Shown here: one piece after another, positions 34,675-43,779 of the stretch
How the letters are laid out: each line of letters begins with the position of its first letter
Numbering within the stretch: the stretch's first letter is position 1
NCBI GenBank assembly: GCA_964400725.1
Contig: CAYNVS010000003.1
Span: 1-64,000, forward strand
From: CAYNVS01 sp964400725
GTDB lineage: Bacteria > Myxococcota_A > SURF-8 > CAYNVS01
DNA: 64,000 nucleotides
Direction of reading: 5' to 3'
Translations under genes and position numbers: made by a program
Notes under the pieces: model-generated
The model's input: the letters and a program-made list of their open reading frames with translations, nothing else
Database searches by the model: none
What the model was told of the DNA's origin: nothing

Positions 34675-37600
34675 TTACGAACCCATACAGTAAAACATAA
34701 TGTCGGCGGCGATGCACGAAGATTCGCCCCCGCAGACTTCCGGATCTTCGCCGCTTTCGTCTTGTTCTATGTAAAAATACTGCTCGTCGTTGTTGTAACA
34801 AATGTCGCGGTTTGCCCCTTGCCACAGCTTGGCGCGGTAATACATATAACGATTTATCGCCGTCATGCAAAAACGTCCCCTTCCCAGCGTCTCGTCAAGC
34901 AAGGCTTCGTACCGTCCGCGGTAAATCATAGGCGCGGGCATATCGGTCATGTTGGAATAAATTGCAAGGGTCGCGACGATTGCGTTAGAGTTGTTGTCGT
35001 AAACCCGAATATCAACGCACTGCGGATTTGCCTTTTCAAGCCAAAGCGTTTCGCTGAATTCGCAGCCGTCGAACTTTGTAAACTTATTGACGGGTCTCTT
35101 AACTCCGCCGTTCAGCGTACTCTGCGACTCGTAACGGTTTCCGTTCTCGTCGTACCACGAGGCGGAAAGAACCGTATCCGTCATTGGCGCCATGTCCGCC
35201 GCGAAAGCTCCGGCGCTTTCGCCAACCGGCGAAACGCTCTTAAAAAATCCCGCTTTCGAGTAAGCCTCAACGACTGCGTCGGTGGGATTGTCGCCGGAGT
35301 CGTAAACTTCGCCCGCAACGCAGAAGGTTGTGCCGAGAACCAAGGCGACCATGTACCAGCCGGTACGGCTGACCGGGAAGGTAACCGAACTTGCGTCGCT
35401 GGTAAAGGTTACTTCCTGCTGAATCCATAGTCCGAGAGCCTCGTCGTAGCGGAAAACGTAATACATGTCCGGGTCGAGTTCTTCCTCCGCCCCGTGCGGC
35501 AGCGTTAGCGAGGGTTGAGCCGCGCTCAGATACAACTGAGAAAACTCAAGCGTTCCATTCCGCTCTGTATTATCTCGCGCCTCAAGGTAGGCGGCGGTAA
35601 TTCCCATAATCGGGCGCACCGATTCGTCGAAGAGTCTTCCTTTCGTAGCGGAGCCCGGAAGAGCCAAAGCCATGCTTTGATCGTATAAAGAGAGCGGAAC
35701 TACGCTTATTTGGGCTTCGCCGGCGTAATCCAATCCCTCGAAAATCTGCCTGTCGTCTCCTGCATATGGAATGGCAACGGCCGCTCCGCTCATCAACCAC
35801 GGGCATGAGACGTTTAATTGATAAGTTTTGTCTTCGGTTATAGGCTCTTCGAATCCTCCGGCAGCGCACCCTTGGAGCGAGTACAGCCTCAAGTCCGTCG
35901 TTTTTCCAGCCTCGACGTCTATTCTCATCGAAAATTTAGACATCGTTTCGCCGGGCGCCGCGTCCTTCGGTTTAGCCGTAATTAGAGCTCCGACGCCGGG
36001 TCTTACGTTGTTGAATTTGAAAAATCCGTTGGACGAGCTTTGCGTGGAAAGCGTCTTGCCGTCCGGCAGTTGAAGCGTTACAAGCGCGTCCGCAACCGGC
36101 ATTTTGCCGAACTGAGTGGCGTTAAGCACGATTCCCTTTACTGTTCCTCCCTGCGCGCACAATCCTTTGCCGTCGGCGGTAACGCAGTAAGTATTTGCGG
36201 CGGCGCAATCGGTTCGGGATTCGTATCCCACCAATTCGGTTTCTGGGCAGAGAAGGCAATGGACTTCATAGTCGCCGACGCAGTACGAATCCAGATAAGG
36301 ATTGCACTGGTTGCCGCATATTGCTCCCATTGTTCCGCAGCTGATGCAAGATGAATTTGCGTCAAACCATTGGGCGCACGACGATTCGTCCCACGTTCCG
36401 GTCGCCGAGCCGCAGGTCATAATCGTCATATTATCAAGGGCGCAGTACGGCTTATCTACCATAAAATTGCATGAAAGAGTCGATTCTTCTTCGTCCTGCT
36501 CTTCTTCCGTCGGAATTTCGCTCTCGTACTCGACAGTTTCCATGTCGCCGTCGGCTCCGGGCTGTAATACCTCAAAAAATCCAGTCGTTCCGGGAGCGCC
36601 GTTGAACGACTCGTCGAAGTAGCCCGCCGTCGCGCTCGTCCAAGTCATATCGTATTTGTCGGTTCCCCCGACGTTGAAGGTAAGCGTCGAGGTTGAAGCG
36701 CCCGTCTTTTTATAATAGAACTGGAAGTCTCCGACGCCGATCAACGTTGCGACGCCCGAAGTCTCCGAACCGACCGGGAACGTCCATATATTGGAAGGGC
36801 CGCCTTGTTCGTTCAATTGAATGGACAGTCCGCCTATGCCTATTGGCGCGTAGTCGATAATCGTCTCTTCGTTGTCGATCGGCTCCTCTACTTCATACTC
36901 GCCGGTCTCTTCGTCGCCGTCCGCAACGGGAGGCTGGTAATCTTCGATTATTCTCATCACCTTTTTGGACGTAAACGCGAACAGAAGCTCGAACCCCTCT
37001 CCCCAGAATCCGTTTAGGCCGTATGCGTCCGCCGGAATCGGCGTTACGGGCGATGCGCCCTTCGTCATTTGTCCGGTTTGCTTTGCGAACAAATAAGGCA
37101 TACCGCCGACGACGAACAGCGCTTCTTTCTCGCTTGCGCCCCAAACTTTAGCCGGGGCGCCCGCCATGTCCATCGGGAAATACGACCAGATAAGTCCGTT
37201 AAAATGCGCAAGCATAAGGCCGGAGTCGGTCGCCGGGTCGTTGCCCGAAACCCAGATGCCGCTTGAATAGGAGCCCATAATGTAACCGGGGCCGTTGAAT
37301 TTCATGTTTTCCAACGCGAAAGCCGGCGCGAAGTCCGCGGCGCGCTCCGATTTGTAAACGCCGGAAGCCGCGACGATGAATACATTGACGGGAAAGTCGA
37401 AGCTTTCTTTTTTAGTAGATGAATTTTCAACCGCGTAAATGTCGTAAACCTCTTCGGAGGTCGGAACGCCGCCTAAACTCCACGCCGTTTTGGCGCAGAA
37501 GTTCATCGCGAAGACTTCGTAATTCGAAGTGAATTCGTTGAAGTTAAGGGTTGCGTAGTAACAATTGGCCGCGCCGTAAACTATGCGCTTTGGTTTCCTG

Positions 37601-40548
37601 TTGCCGCCGTCGTAACCGGTTAATACAACCTTGTCCCACGGATTGTCTGAAAGTCCGGGAAATTTCATTAATTGCGTTCCGCCGGTTCCATAAACGTATA
37701 TCTCGTTCGGGCCTACCGCCAAATCGAGCGGCCAAACGTCGTACTGTTCCGGAAGTTGCGTCCACGTTCCCTTGATCATATCGTTGCAGGTTACGCCGGC
37801 GGTTTCGCTGCTTTGGTAGATGTAGCACGGCGACATTTGATTCCGGGTATTTCCCGTCATGCGGTCTATGGTATTCCATTCATTTTCCGTCTGCACCGTC
37901 GTAAAGCCGTAGTTTTTAGGCTTGGGAACGTAGGAATCGGTCAGCTTATCAAGCAGCAGACCTACCGACATGAACATGAAATCGGGTCCCGTTCCGTAAA
38001 ATATTTTTTCGCCGTCTCCTTGTCGTTTATCTGTGTCGTATGGAATCGGTTCTACCGTCAGATTTGTCGCGTCAAGCCGGAACAAGGAATAGTCCATGGT
38101 AAAGAATGCGGCGTTCTGCCCCATTCCCCAAACTTTATTTCCCGCGTCGGACGCCCCCATTCCTGTTTCGTAATAAACCAGCGACTCGCCGTCATAATGG
38201 CCTAAAACAAGCTGGGACGCGTTTCCGTCGTTGCCGGAGCCGGTCATCCACACGTCGGTCGGAGACTTTGCGTGGAACGCGGAATAGTCGTAAACGCTGA
38301 AATAAGACGAGTTTTCGTAAATTTTCTGGAACGCGCTTCCGTGGGACGAGGCGAATAGACCTGTAGCCCCAACCGCGAAGATTACGTCGCCGTCGCTGGA
38401 AGGCGCGACGCCCATGAATGTAAGCGGAGAGCCCGTCTCGTCTTTCAATTCGATTTCAACGGCTTCGTAGGTTCCAATCGCGACCTTGTACAAGGTCGGC
38501 GTATAGTCCGCGCTTTTCGCGCCCGACAAATAAAGCGAGCCCGAACCCTTGCGAATAAATTTAGTATATAGTTCGGAGAACGGATAGCCGCTTACAGTCA
38601 GCTCTTTCCAGCCGTCGGTCGCGTCGTAAATGAACAGGTCGCTCGTTTGCGAATAGCTCCATCCGTTGACGCCGTAAAGGGTATCGCCGAAAACCGCTAT
38701 GTCGGTTATTCCATAGGTCGAAAGATTTTGACTGTAGTCGCTCCATTGCGCGCCGTCGTAGCATTCTACCGCCGAAGGAGCGTTGGCCATGTAAAGGACG
38801 CAAAGGCGTTTAGTAGCCGAACCCTCGAAGCCGTCCATCGCTATTACGCTGCCGTAAGGAGCTTCGCCGAAGCGGTAAAATTCGCTGAATCCGTAAACCG
38901 GCGGGTTTGTATCGACTTCTTCTTCGTCGATAATTTCCTCTTCCTGCGCTGGTTCTTCGTCGCCGTCGCCCGTAAATGCGACGCAGCAGCTAACCGGACA
39001 CCCCATAGCGGTCGACGCGAAATCGTAACCCGGAGCGCAGGAATCTCCTTGGTAGCAGTAACCGCCGGCCTGTTCGCAAGCCGTCGGCTGAGTTTCTTCT
39101 TCCTCGTCTCCGTCAGTCAACGTCGTTACGACGAAGTAGCCGGTCGTTCCGGCTTCGTCGTTGAATGATTCGTTAAAGGTTCCGCCCGCCGGGCTTGTCC
39201 AAATCATTTCGTATTTGTCAAAGCCGCCGACGTCGAAAATAATAGTCGAGGCGGAAACGCCGGTCTTCTCGTAAGTGAATGGGAATTCGCCCGCGCCTAC
39301 AAGAATCGCGCTGCCGCTTACGTTTGAACCGGCCGGGAATAGCCAGACGTTTGACGGACCGCCTTGTTCGTTAAATTGAATAGATAGACCTCCTATTCCG
39401 TTCGGGGCGAAATCTTGAGGCGAATCTTCTTCCTCGGACGGCTCTTCCGTTTCGTCCGCGGCTTCTTCAGCGTCGGCCTCGTCCGCAGGCTCGGTTTCCT
39501 CCGCGGTTTCTTCTGCCGGCTCTTCGATTTCTTCGGCGGTTTCGGTTTCTTCAACCGCTTCTCTGTCGCCGTCGAGCGTCGATTCGCCGTAGTTGACCTG
39601 CCACGGGTAATAATGTCCCGACGCGCCGGATTCGTTTTGAAGCGCAAGCAGAAACACCGGCTTGAAGTTGGCTCCCGGCGCGCGGTTTACTATAAACGTA
39701 ACGCGGAAGCCGTACGAGCCGACGGCCGCCTTTCGAGCCGAGTTGATGACGCTGAAGCCGGTGATGCGGTAATAACCGGGAAGCGACGGCGAGCCCAGAA
39801 GCACAGCCTTGACTTTCGCAGGGTCTTCGACGTTGGACGAATACAGAGTAACCGCCACAGTTTCGCCTATGCGCACCGTAGCGGGCGCGTCGATTGAATC
39901 GACCTGCGGAACTCCTTGTCCGGATGAGCCTTCGGGTCTGCCGGATTCGTTCCATTGAGCTTCGGACGAGAACTGTATGTCCGCCAAAGCCTCGCTTGCG
40001 AGAGTCTGCGCGTTGCCGGCAGGCTTGAGTTCTGAGACGTGAATGGTAAGCGGGACGTAAAGTCCGGTCTTACCGTTTTTTGAGTGAAGCGCGAACTTCA
40101 GAGTAAAGTCTTTATTTAAGAGCTTATCCTCGCTCTTCAACGTTCCTGAAATTCTTACTTCTCCTTGACCGGAGACCGAAACGGCGGAGCTGATTATTGA
40201 AATATATTTTGTCGCTTTATCGACAGCTACAAACGTTTTGTCGATTTCCTCAAGGTTTGCATAACCGGTCTTTATTATGAAATAAAAAGCCGACCCGACG
40301 GCGAAGCCTTCGGGAGGAGGCGTAACTTGGGCAATCTGCGGAGCTTCGGAGTCGCCGCTTCCTTCGGGCGGAGCGCCTTTTTCAACCGTCCCGTTGTCGA
40401 ACGCCATCGAATTGGTCAGTATGTCTTCGAGCCCTTCGGCGATGTTCTTTGCGTCGCCGCCGGACTCGCACGACGCCGACAAAAGGCCGCACAGCGCCGC
40501 AAACAACGCCAAAGCCGAGATATTTAAGGCGATTTTAAATTTTATCAT
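34675..40548 (-). CDS. Giant modular surface lipoprotein (1957 aa)
   Basis: Start at 40548, with AGGAGA just upstream. The signal peptide ends in a lipobox (LLSASC). Regions: two beta-sandwich-like segments (to ~340); an acidic Glu-rich tether (~345-375); a ~95-residue domain from 'FAPNGIGGLSIQFNEQGG' (~378-471); a Cys module 'CEQAGGYCYQGDSC...CC' shared with the 1504-residue lipoprotein; a long propeller-like region with repeated 'GxVxxMxG' and Tyr/Asp-rich strands; a second copy of the ~95-residue domain (~1233-1328); a Cys-rich segment; and a carboxypeptidase-regulatory-like domain (VKGIVLNATQFGKMPVADAL). It is surface-exposed by inference and the ligand is unknown. The neighbouring gene 40619-41491 carries two more copies of the same domain. 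Confidence 0.78.
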   Translation of the reverse strand: MIKFKIALNISALALFAALCGLLSASCESGGDAKNIAEGLEDILTNSMAFDNGTVEKGAPPEGSGDSEAPQIAQVTPPPEGFAVGSAFYFIIKTGYANLEEIDKTFVAVDKATKYISIISSAVSVSGQGEVRISGTLKSEDKLLNKDFTLKFALHSKNGKTGLYVPLTIHVSELKPAGNAQTLASEALADIQFSSEAQWNESGRPEGSSGQGVPQVDSIDAPATVRIGETVAVTLYSSNVEDPAKVKAVLLGSPSLPGYYRITGFSVINSARKAAVGSYGFRVTFIVNRAPGANFKPVFLLALQNESGASGHYYPWQVNYGESTLDGDREAVEETETAEEIEEPAEETAEETEPADEADAEEAADETEEPSEEEDSPQDFAPNGIGGLSIQFNEQGGPSNVWLFPAGSNVSGSAILVGAGEFPFTYEKTGVSASTIIFDVGGFDKYEMIWTSPAGGTFNESFNDEAGTTGYFVVTTLTDGDEEEETQPTACEQAGGYCYQGDSCAPGYDFASTAMGCPVSCCVAFTGDGDEEPAQEEEIIDEEEVDTNPPVYGFSEFYRFGEAPYGSVIAMDGFEGSATKRLCVLYMANAPSAVECYDGAQWSDYSQNLSTYGITDIAVFGDTLYGVNGWSYSQTSDLFIYDATDGWKELTVSGYPFSELYTKFIRKGSGSLYLSGAKSADYTPTLYKVAIGTYEAVEIELKDETGSPLTFMGVAPSSDGDVIFAVGATGLFASSHGSAFQKIYENSSYFSVYDYSAFHAKSPTDVWMTGSGNDGNASQLVLGHYDGESLVYYETGMGASDAGNKVWGMGQNAAFFTMDYSLFRLDATNLTVEPIPYDTDKRQGDGEKIFYGTGPDFMFMSVGLLLDKLTDSYVPKPKNYGFTTVQTENEWNTIDRMTGNTRNQMSPCYIYQSSETAGVTCNDMIKGTWTQLPEQYDVWPLDLAVGPNEIYVYGTGGTQLMKFPGLSDNPWDKVVLTGYDGGNRKPKRIVYGAANCYYATLNFNEFTSNYEVFAMNFCAKTAWSLGGVPTSEEVYDIYAVENSSTKKESFDFPVNVFIVAASGVYKSERAADFAPAFALENMKFNGPGYIMGSYSSGIWVSGNDPATDSGLMLAHFNGLIWSYFPMDMAGAPAKVWGASEKEALFVVGGMPYLFAKQTGQMTKGASPVTPIPADAYGLNGFWGEGFELLFAFTSKKVMRIIEDYQPPVADGDEETGEYEVEEPIDNEETIIDYAPIGIGGLSIQLNEQGGPSNIWTFPVGSETSGVATLIGVGDFQFYYKKTGASTSTLTFNVGGTDKYDMTWTSATAGYFDESFNGAPGTTGFFEVLQPGADGDMETVEYESEIPTEEEQDEEESTLSCNFMVDKPYCALDNMTIMTCGSATGTWDESSCAQWFDANSSCISCGTMGAICGNQCNPYLDSYCVGDYEVHCLLCPETELVGYESRTDCAAANTYCVTADGKGLCAQGGTVKGIVLNATQFGKMPVADALVTLQLPDGKTLSTQSSSNGFFKFNNVRPGVGALITAKPKDAAPGETMSKFSMRIDVEAGKTTDLRLYSLQGCAAGGFEEPITEDKTYQLNVSCPWLMSGAAVAIPYAGDDRQIFEGLDYAGEAQISVVPLSLYDQSMALALPGSATKGRLFDESVRPIMGITAAYLEARDNTERNGTLEFSQLYLSAAQPSLTLPHGAEEELDPDMYYVFRYDEALGLWIQQEVTFTSDASSVTFPVSRTGWYMVALVLGTTFCVAGEVYDSGDNPTDAVVEAYSKAGFFKSVSPVGESAGAFAADMAPMTDTVLSASWYDENGNRYESQSTLNGGVKRPVNKFTKFDGCEFSETLWLEKANPQCVDIRVYDNNSNAIVATLAIYSNMTDMPAPMIYRGRYEALLDETLGRGRFCMTAINRYMYYRAKLWQGANRDICYNNDEQYFYIEQDESGEDPEVCGGESSCIAADIMFYCMGS

Positions 40549-40618
40549 AATGCGTTCTCCTGTAAGCATTCGTTAATTAACGGAGATTTCCGTCCGTCTA
40601 GATTTTTCTGCGGATGCG

Positions 40619-41491
40619 TTATTGCGCCGTAAAAGTTCCTTCGGTTCCGGCGACGTTATTAAAAGATTCTTTGAAGGTTCCGCCGGACGCGCTCGTCCAA
40701 ATCATTTCGTATTTATCGGTTCCGCCTACGTCGAAAGTAATCGTCGAAGTTGAAACGCCGGTTTTGGTATAGGTGAAGTCAAAGTCGCCTGAGCCGGTAA
40801 GCGTGGCCTTGCCCGACGTTTCCGATCCGGCGGGGAATATCCAGACGTTGCTGGGGCCGCCCTGCTCGTTGAATTGAATGCTTTTTCCGCCGATTCCCGC
40901 AGGAGCGAAGTCTGTCTGCGCCGTTTCTTCCTCGGCCGTCTGTTCCGTTTCAACCGGCGTTTCTTCCTCTAAAGCCGTTTCTTCCTCAATGGTCTGCTCC
41001 GTTTCAACCGGCGCTTCTTCCTCTGAAGCCGCTTCTTCCTCAACGGTCTGTTCGCTCTCGGCCGTCTCGTCAGCGTCGCCGTCTGAGCCTTGCTGTTTTA
41101 CCGTAAACGTTCCGTCGTTTCCCGCCGCGCCGTTGAACGACTCTTTGAACGTTCCGCCGGAGGCGCTCGTCCATTTCATTTCGTACTTGTCGGTTCCGCC
41201 AACGTCGAAGGTCAATCTGGACGTCGCTGGACCGGTTTTTGCGTAAGTGAACGGGAAGGAAGCGGCGCCGTTCATCGTCGCGCTGCCGGAAGTATTCGCT
41301 CCCGGCGGGAACGTCCATACGTTTGTTACTCCGCCGTTTTCCTTTAATTCAATCGTCAGTCCGGCGATGCCCGGAGGCGCGAACTCCCGCTGGCTTACGC
41401 CGCTGTTGTCGCCGTCGCAGCCCGCAAAAAAGAGGGCTCCCGCTCCCGCCATTGCAATAAATAATCCGATAAAAAGTTTGTCAGTTCTCAT
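40619..41491 (-). CDS. Lipoprotein with two copies of a ~95-residue surface domain
   Basis: 290 residues. GGAGG precedes the ATG. Signal peptide and lipobox (FFAGC). Copy 1 begins 'FAPPGIAGLTIELKENGG' and copy 2 'FAPAGIGGKSIQFNEQGG'. Each continues through 'NVWxFPxG', 'FTYxKTG', 'TFDVGGTDKYEMxWTSASGG' and 'FKESFN'. Between them lies an acidic linker made of a near-perfect ~20-residue repeat (EEETALEEETPVETEQT and variants), a sign of recent tandem duplication. The two domains closely resemble those in the upstream giant lipoprotein, so it probably arose by partial gene duplication. No enzyme motif is seen. Confidence 0.82.
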   Translation of the reverse strand: MRTDKLFIGLFIAMAGAGALFFAGCDGDNSGVSQREFAPPGIAGLTIELKENGGVTNVWTFPPGANTSGSATMNGAASFPFTYAKTGPATSRLTFDVGGTDKYEMKWTSASGGTFKESFNGAAGNDGTFTVKQQGSDGDADETAESEQTVEEEAASEEEAPVETEQTIEEETALEEETPVETEQTAEEETAQTDFAPAGIGGKSIQFNEQGGPSNVWIFPAGSETSGKATLTGSGDFDFTYTKTGVSTSTITFDVGGTDKYEMIWTSASGGTFKESFNNVAGTEGTFTAQ

Positions 41492-41615
41492 ACTATTCCT
41501 CCAGTTTAACGGTTAAACATAATAACTAAGGTTGTATAATACTTTTTTCTATGAATAATACAACATTAATTTGACCCCGCGCCCGTTTGGAATTTTATCT
41601 TTATTCCATCAAGGC

Positions 41616-41644
41616 TTGCATTATTTTTACAAATAGAATATATA
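41616..41644 (+). promoter_or_regulatory. sigma70-type promoter upstream of the 41727 gene
   Basis: TTGCAT (41616-41621), exactly 17 bp, TATATA (41639-41644). It precedes the ATG at 41727 by about 75 nt and fits transcription of the hypothetical gene and the photolyase-like gene. Confidence 0.55.
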
Positions 41645-41726
41645 CTTGAACGGCGAGAGGCCGGAAAATTTTACCTTTCCTCGTTTCCGCCCGTATTTCG
41701 TTTTCTAAAACTACAAACGTCGCGAT

Positions 41727-42362
41727 ATGACCGCCGTAAACGCAAATATAGTATTGGTTAAAAGCTGGGAAATTTCGCCCGACTCTTTTCATTTCAGGGC
41801 GGCGCAAGAGTTCGGCTGCGGCAAACTCCGCGTAATTCTTTGGATAAGCCGCGAGGCCGACGAGGCGGTATTATACCCGTTTTTAACGCTCGATTATGCG
41901 CTTTACAGACTTTGCGCGCTTAAAGACGCATATGCGTCGGTCGAGAGCGCCGAAATGATTTACGGCTCATTAAAAACCATGGAAAAAGCCGTATCTTTCG
42001 CCAAAGGGACGAAGATTGAGACGGCTCTTTTCGCCTCCGCTAAAACCGCGCCGGCGGGCGGCGGACGCGCGGAGGAAAACTCGGTCGAAGGGTTTCTAAA
42101 AAACTTGTCGGGCGTTAAAAACGTTTCGGCGCGTTTAAGTCCGCCTTCTAAAGCCGGACTTGAAATAGAAGAATGGTGTCCCGCCTACGTCCCTTATTGG
42201 AAAGACGCTAAGATTTTGGCTGCCTTGGCTAAAAAAAAGAAAACGTCCAAAGAGATATTTCCGCCGGACGCGGCGTTCTTAGCCGACGGACGGACGCCCT
42301 ACCATAAGTTGAGAGAAGAATTTATGTCTCATTTTGCGGCCAGAGCCGCGCTTATGCCTTGA
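41727..42362 (+). CDS. Hypothetical protein upstream of the photolyase-like gene
   Basis: 211 residues; I do not recognise the family. It has no signal peptide or membrane helix. Seen: an alternating N-terminal part (IVLVKSWEI, LRVILWISREAD), a mixed helical middle, and a Lys-rich 'AALAKKKKTSKEIFPP' segment ending in 'GRTPYHKLREEF'. No Shine-Dalgarno is evident, but a good promoter lies upstream and no other in-frame ATG exists after the preceding stop at 41706-41708. The photolyase-like gene starts 22 nt after its stop, so they are probably one operon. The link suggests a shared light- or DNA-related role, which is a guess. Confidence 0.6.
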   Translation: MTAVNANIVLVKSWEISPDSFHFRAAQEFGCGKLRVILWISREADEAVLYPFLTLDYALYRLCALKDAYASVESAEMIYGSLKTMEKAVSFAKGTKIETALFASAKTAPAGGGRAEENSVEGFLKNLSGVKNVSARLSPPSKAGLEIEEWCPAYVPYWKDAKILAALAKKKKTSKEIFPPDAAFLADGRTPYHKLREEFMSHFAARAALMP

Positions 42363-42384
42363 ACTTCACGGAAGGAACATCAAA

Positions 42385-43776
42385 GTGCGCCTTATTTTAT
42401 GGTTCAACCGAAATTTGAGAGTAAGAGACAACATTGCGTTATACGAGGCGCAAAAAGACGCATCGGAAATAATACCGGCAACGGTCGCCGACGAGAATTT
42501 GCTGTCTCCCGAAAACCTTGGAAAGACGTCTGGAGCCGCCGCGAAATTTTACGTACAGGCAGCCAAAGGGCTGGACCGCGAACTGAAGAAATTGGGTTCG
42601 GCTCTCGTAATGAGAAAAGGAGACTCGGCGACCGAACTTTTGCGAGTTGCGGAGGCGTTCGAAGCCGATGGAATATATTTTACCAAAAGCCGGAATCCTT
42701 TCGACGCTCAAGCCGAAAACAGGCTTGTAAGCTCCGCGATGTCGATGGGATTGGTCGTCAAAGGGTTCGACGACGGACTGATACACGACTCGTCCAGCTG
42801 TCTCGACGCGCGCGGCAAACCTTTTAAAGCGTTCAACAACTATCTGCGCACGTGGGCAAGCACGGCAAAGCCCAAACCGCGTCCGGCGGCGCAGAAGCTA
42901 AACCCGCTGCCGGAAAAACCGGCCGCTAAAGCGAGACCAGCGACCGAGGCTCTTTTAAACGAAGAGCAGACAATCGGCGGCGAGCCTCGCGCCCACGCTT
43001 TATGGCTCGACTTTCTCAAAACGAGAATGTTCGATTACGCGGATGTAACTCAAAACGTGGCGCGCAAAAACACCAGCGGAATATCGCCTTACGTAGCTTT
43101 TGGCTGCGTTAGCCCGGCCACTCTCGACCGCGCGCTCTGCGCAGCGTCCGCCACCGAAATAACCGACCACGCCCGCAAGTCGATTTCGGCGGTAAGGAGA
43201 TCGCTCGCCATGCGCGATTACAGCGTAATGCGGGTAACAATCGACGCTGAAATGCGAGCGGCGCTGAACGAAATCATTTTTGCCAAGCCGGAGGATTTTC
43301 TGGGAAACGACGAGCGGAAGGAAATGTTTTACGCATGGGCGGAGGGACGCACAGGCGTTCCCATTATAGACGCAGGAATGCGCGAAATGAACAAAACCGG
43401 ATGGACCAGCCAAGTTTACCGCGAGGCTCTGGCCTTTTTTCTCGTTAAACTCATGAGACTGGATTGGCGCGCCGGATTTTTGCACTACGCCTCCGCTCTT
43501 ACCGATTTCGACCCATACGTTTGCATGCTAAGCTGGATGCACCTAAACGGTCGAGACGTCGGTCTCCCCCGGCGTCAGCCGATATTTTACTATCCCGTCA
43601 ATCTTTCGGCAAAATTAGACCCGACCGGCAAATTTATTTCTTATTACGCGCCGGAGCTGGCGGCTCTGCCGCTGCGCCACCTTTATACCCCATGGCGCAG
43701 ACCCTTTATAATAGCCAAACATTACGGCGTAAAACTTGGCAAACATTATCCGGAACCCATAATTCCGATGGATTGA
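42385..43776 (+). CDS. Photolyase/cryptochrome-family flavoprotein, divergent
   Basis: 463 residues from the GTG at 42385, with GGAAGGA upstream; earlier in-frame starts would overlap the previous gene. The N-terminal alpha/beta domain begins 'RLILWFNRNLRVRDNIALYEA'. The FAD domain has 'NTSGISPYVAFGCVSPATL', 'WAEGRTGVPIIDAGMREMNKTGW', 'FLVKLMRLDWRAG' and 'KLDPTGKFISYYAPEL'. A gap-free alignment by eye to E. coli photolyase over 'IDxGMR...W' puts Cys380 at the Asn378 position that faces flavin N5. The lesion-contact residues N341, R342 and W384 read as Gln, Val and His. Trp382 and Trp359 equivalents remain; W306 reads as Asn. This suggests a cryptochrome-like sensor or altered repair function. 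Family call is firm, function is not. Confidence 0.85.
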   Translation: MRLILWFNRNLRVRDNIALYEAQKDASEIIPATVADENLLSPENLGKTSGAAAKFYVQAAKGLDRELKKLGSALVMRKGDSATELLRVAEAFEADGIYFTKSRNPFDAQAENRLVSSAMSMGLVVKGFDDGLIHDSSSCLDARGKPFKAFNNYLRTWASTAKPKPRPAAQKLNPLPEKPAAKARPATEALLNEEQTIGGEPRAHALWLDFLKTRMFDYADVTQNVARKNTSGISPYVAFGCVSPATLDRALCAASATEITDHARKSISAVRRSLAMRDYSVMRVTIDAEMRAALNEIIFAKPEDFLGNDERKEMFYAWAEGRTGVPIIDAGMREMNKTGWTSQVYREALAFFLVKLMRLDWRAGFLHYASALTDFDPYVCMLSWMHLNGRDVGLPRRQPIFYYPVNLSAKLDPTGKFISYYAPELAALPLRHLYTPWRRPFIIAKHYGVKLGKHYPEPIIPMD

Positions 43777-43779
43777 AAC

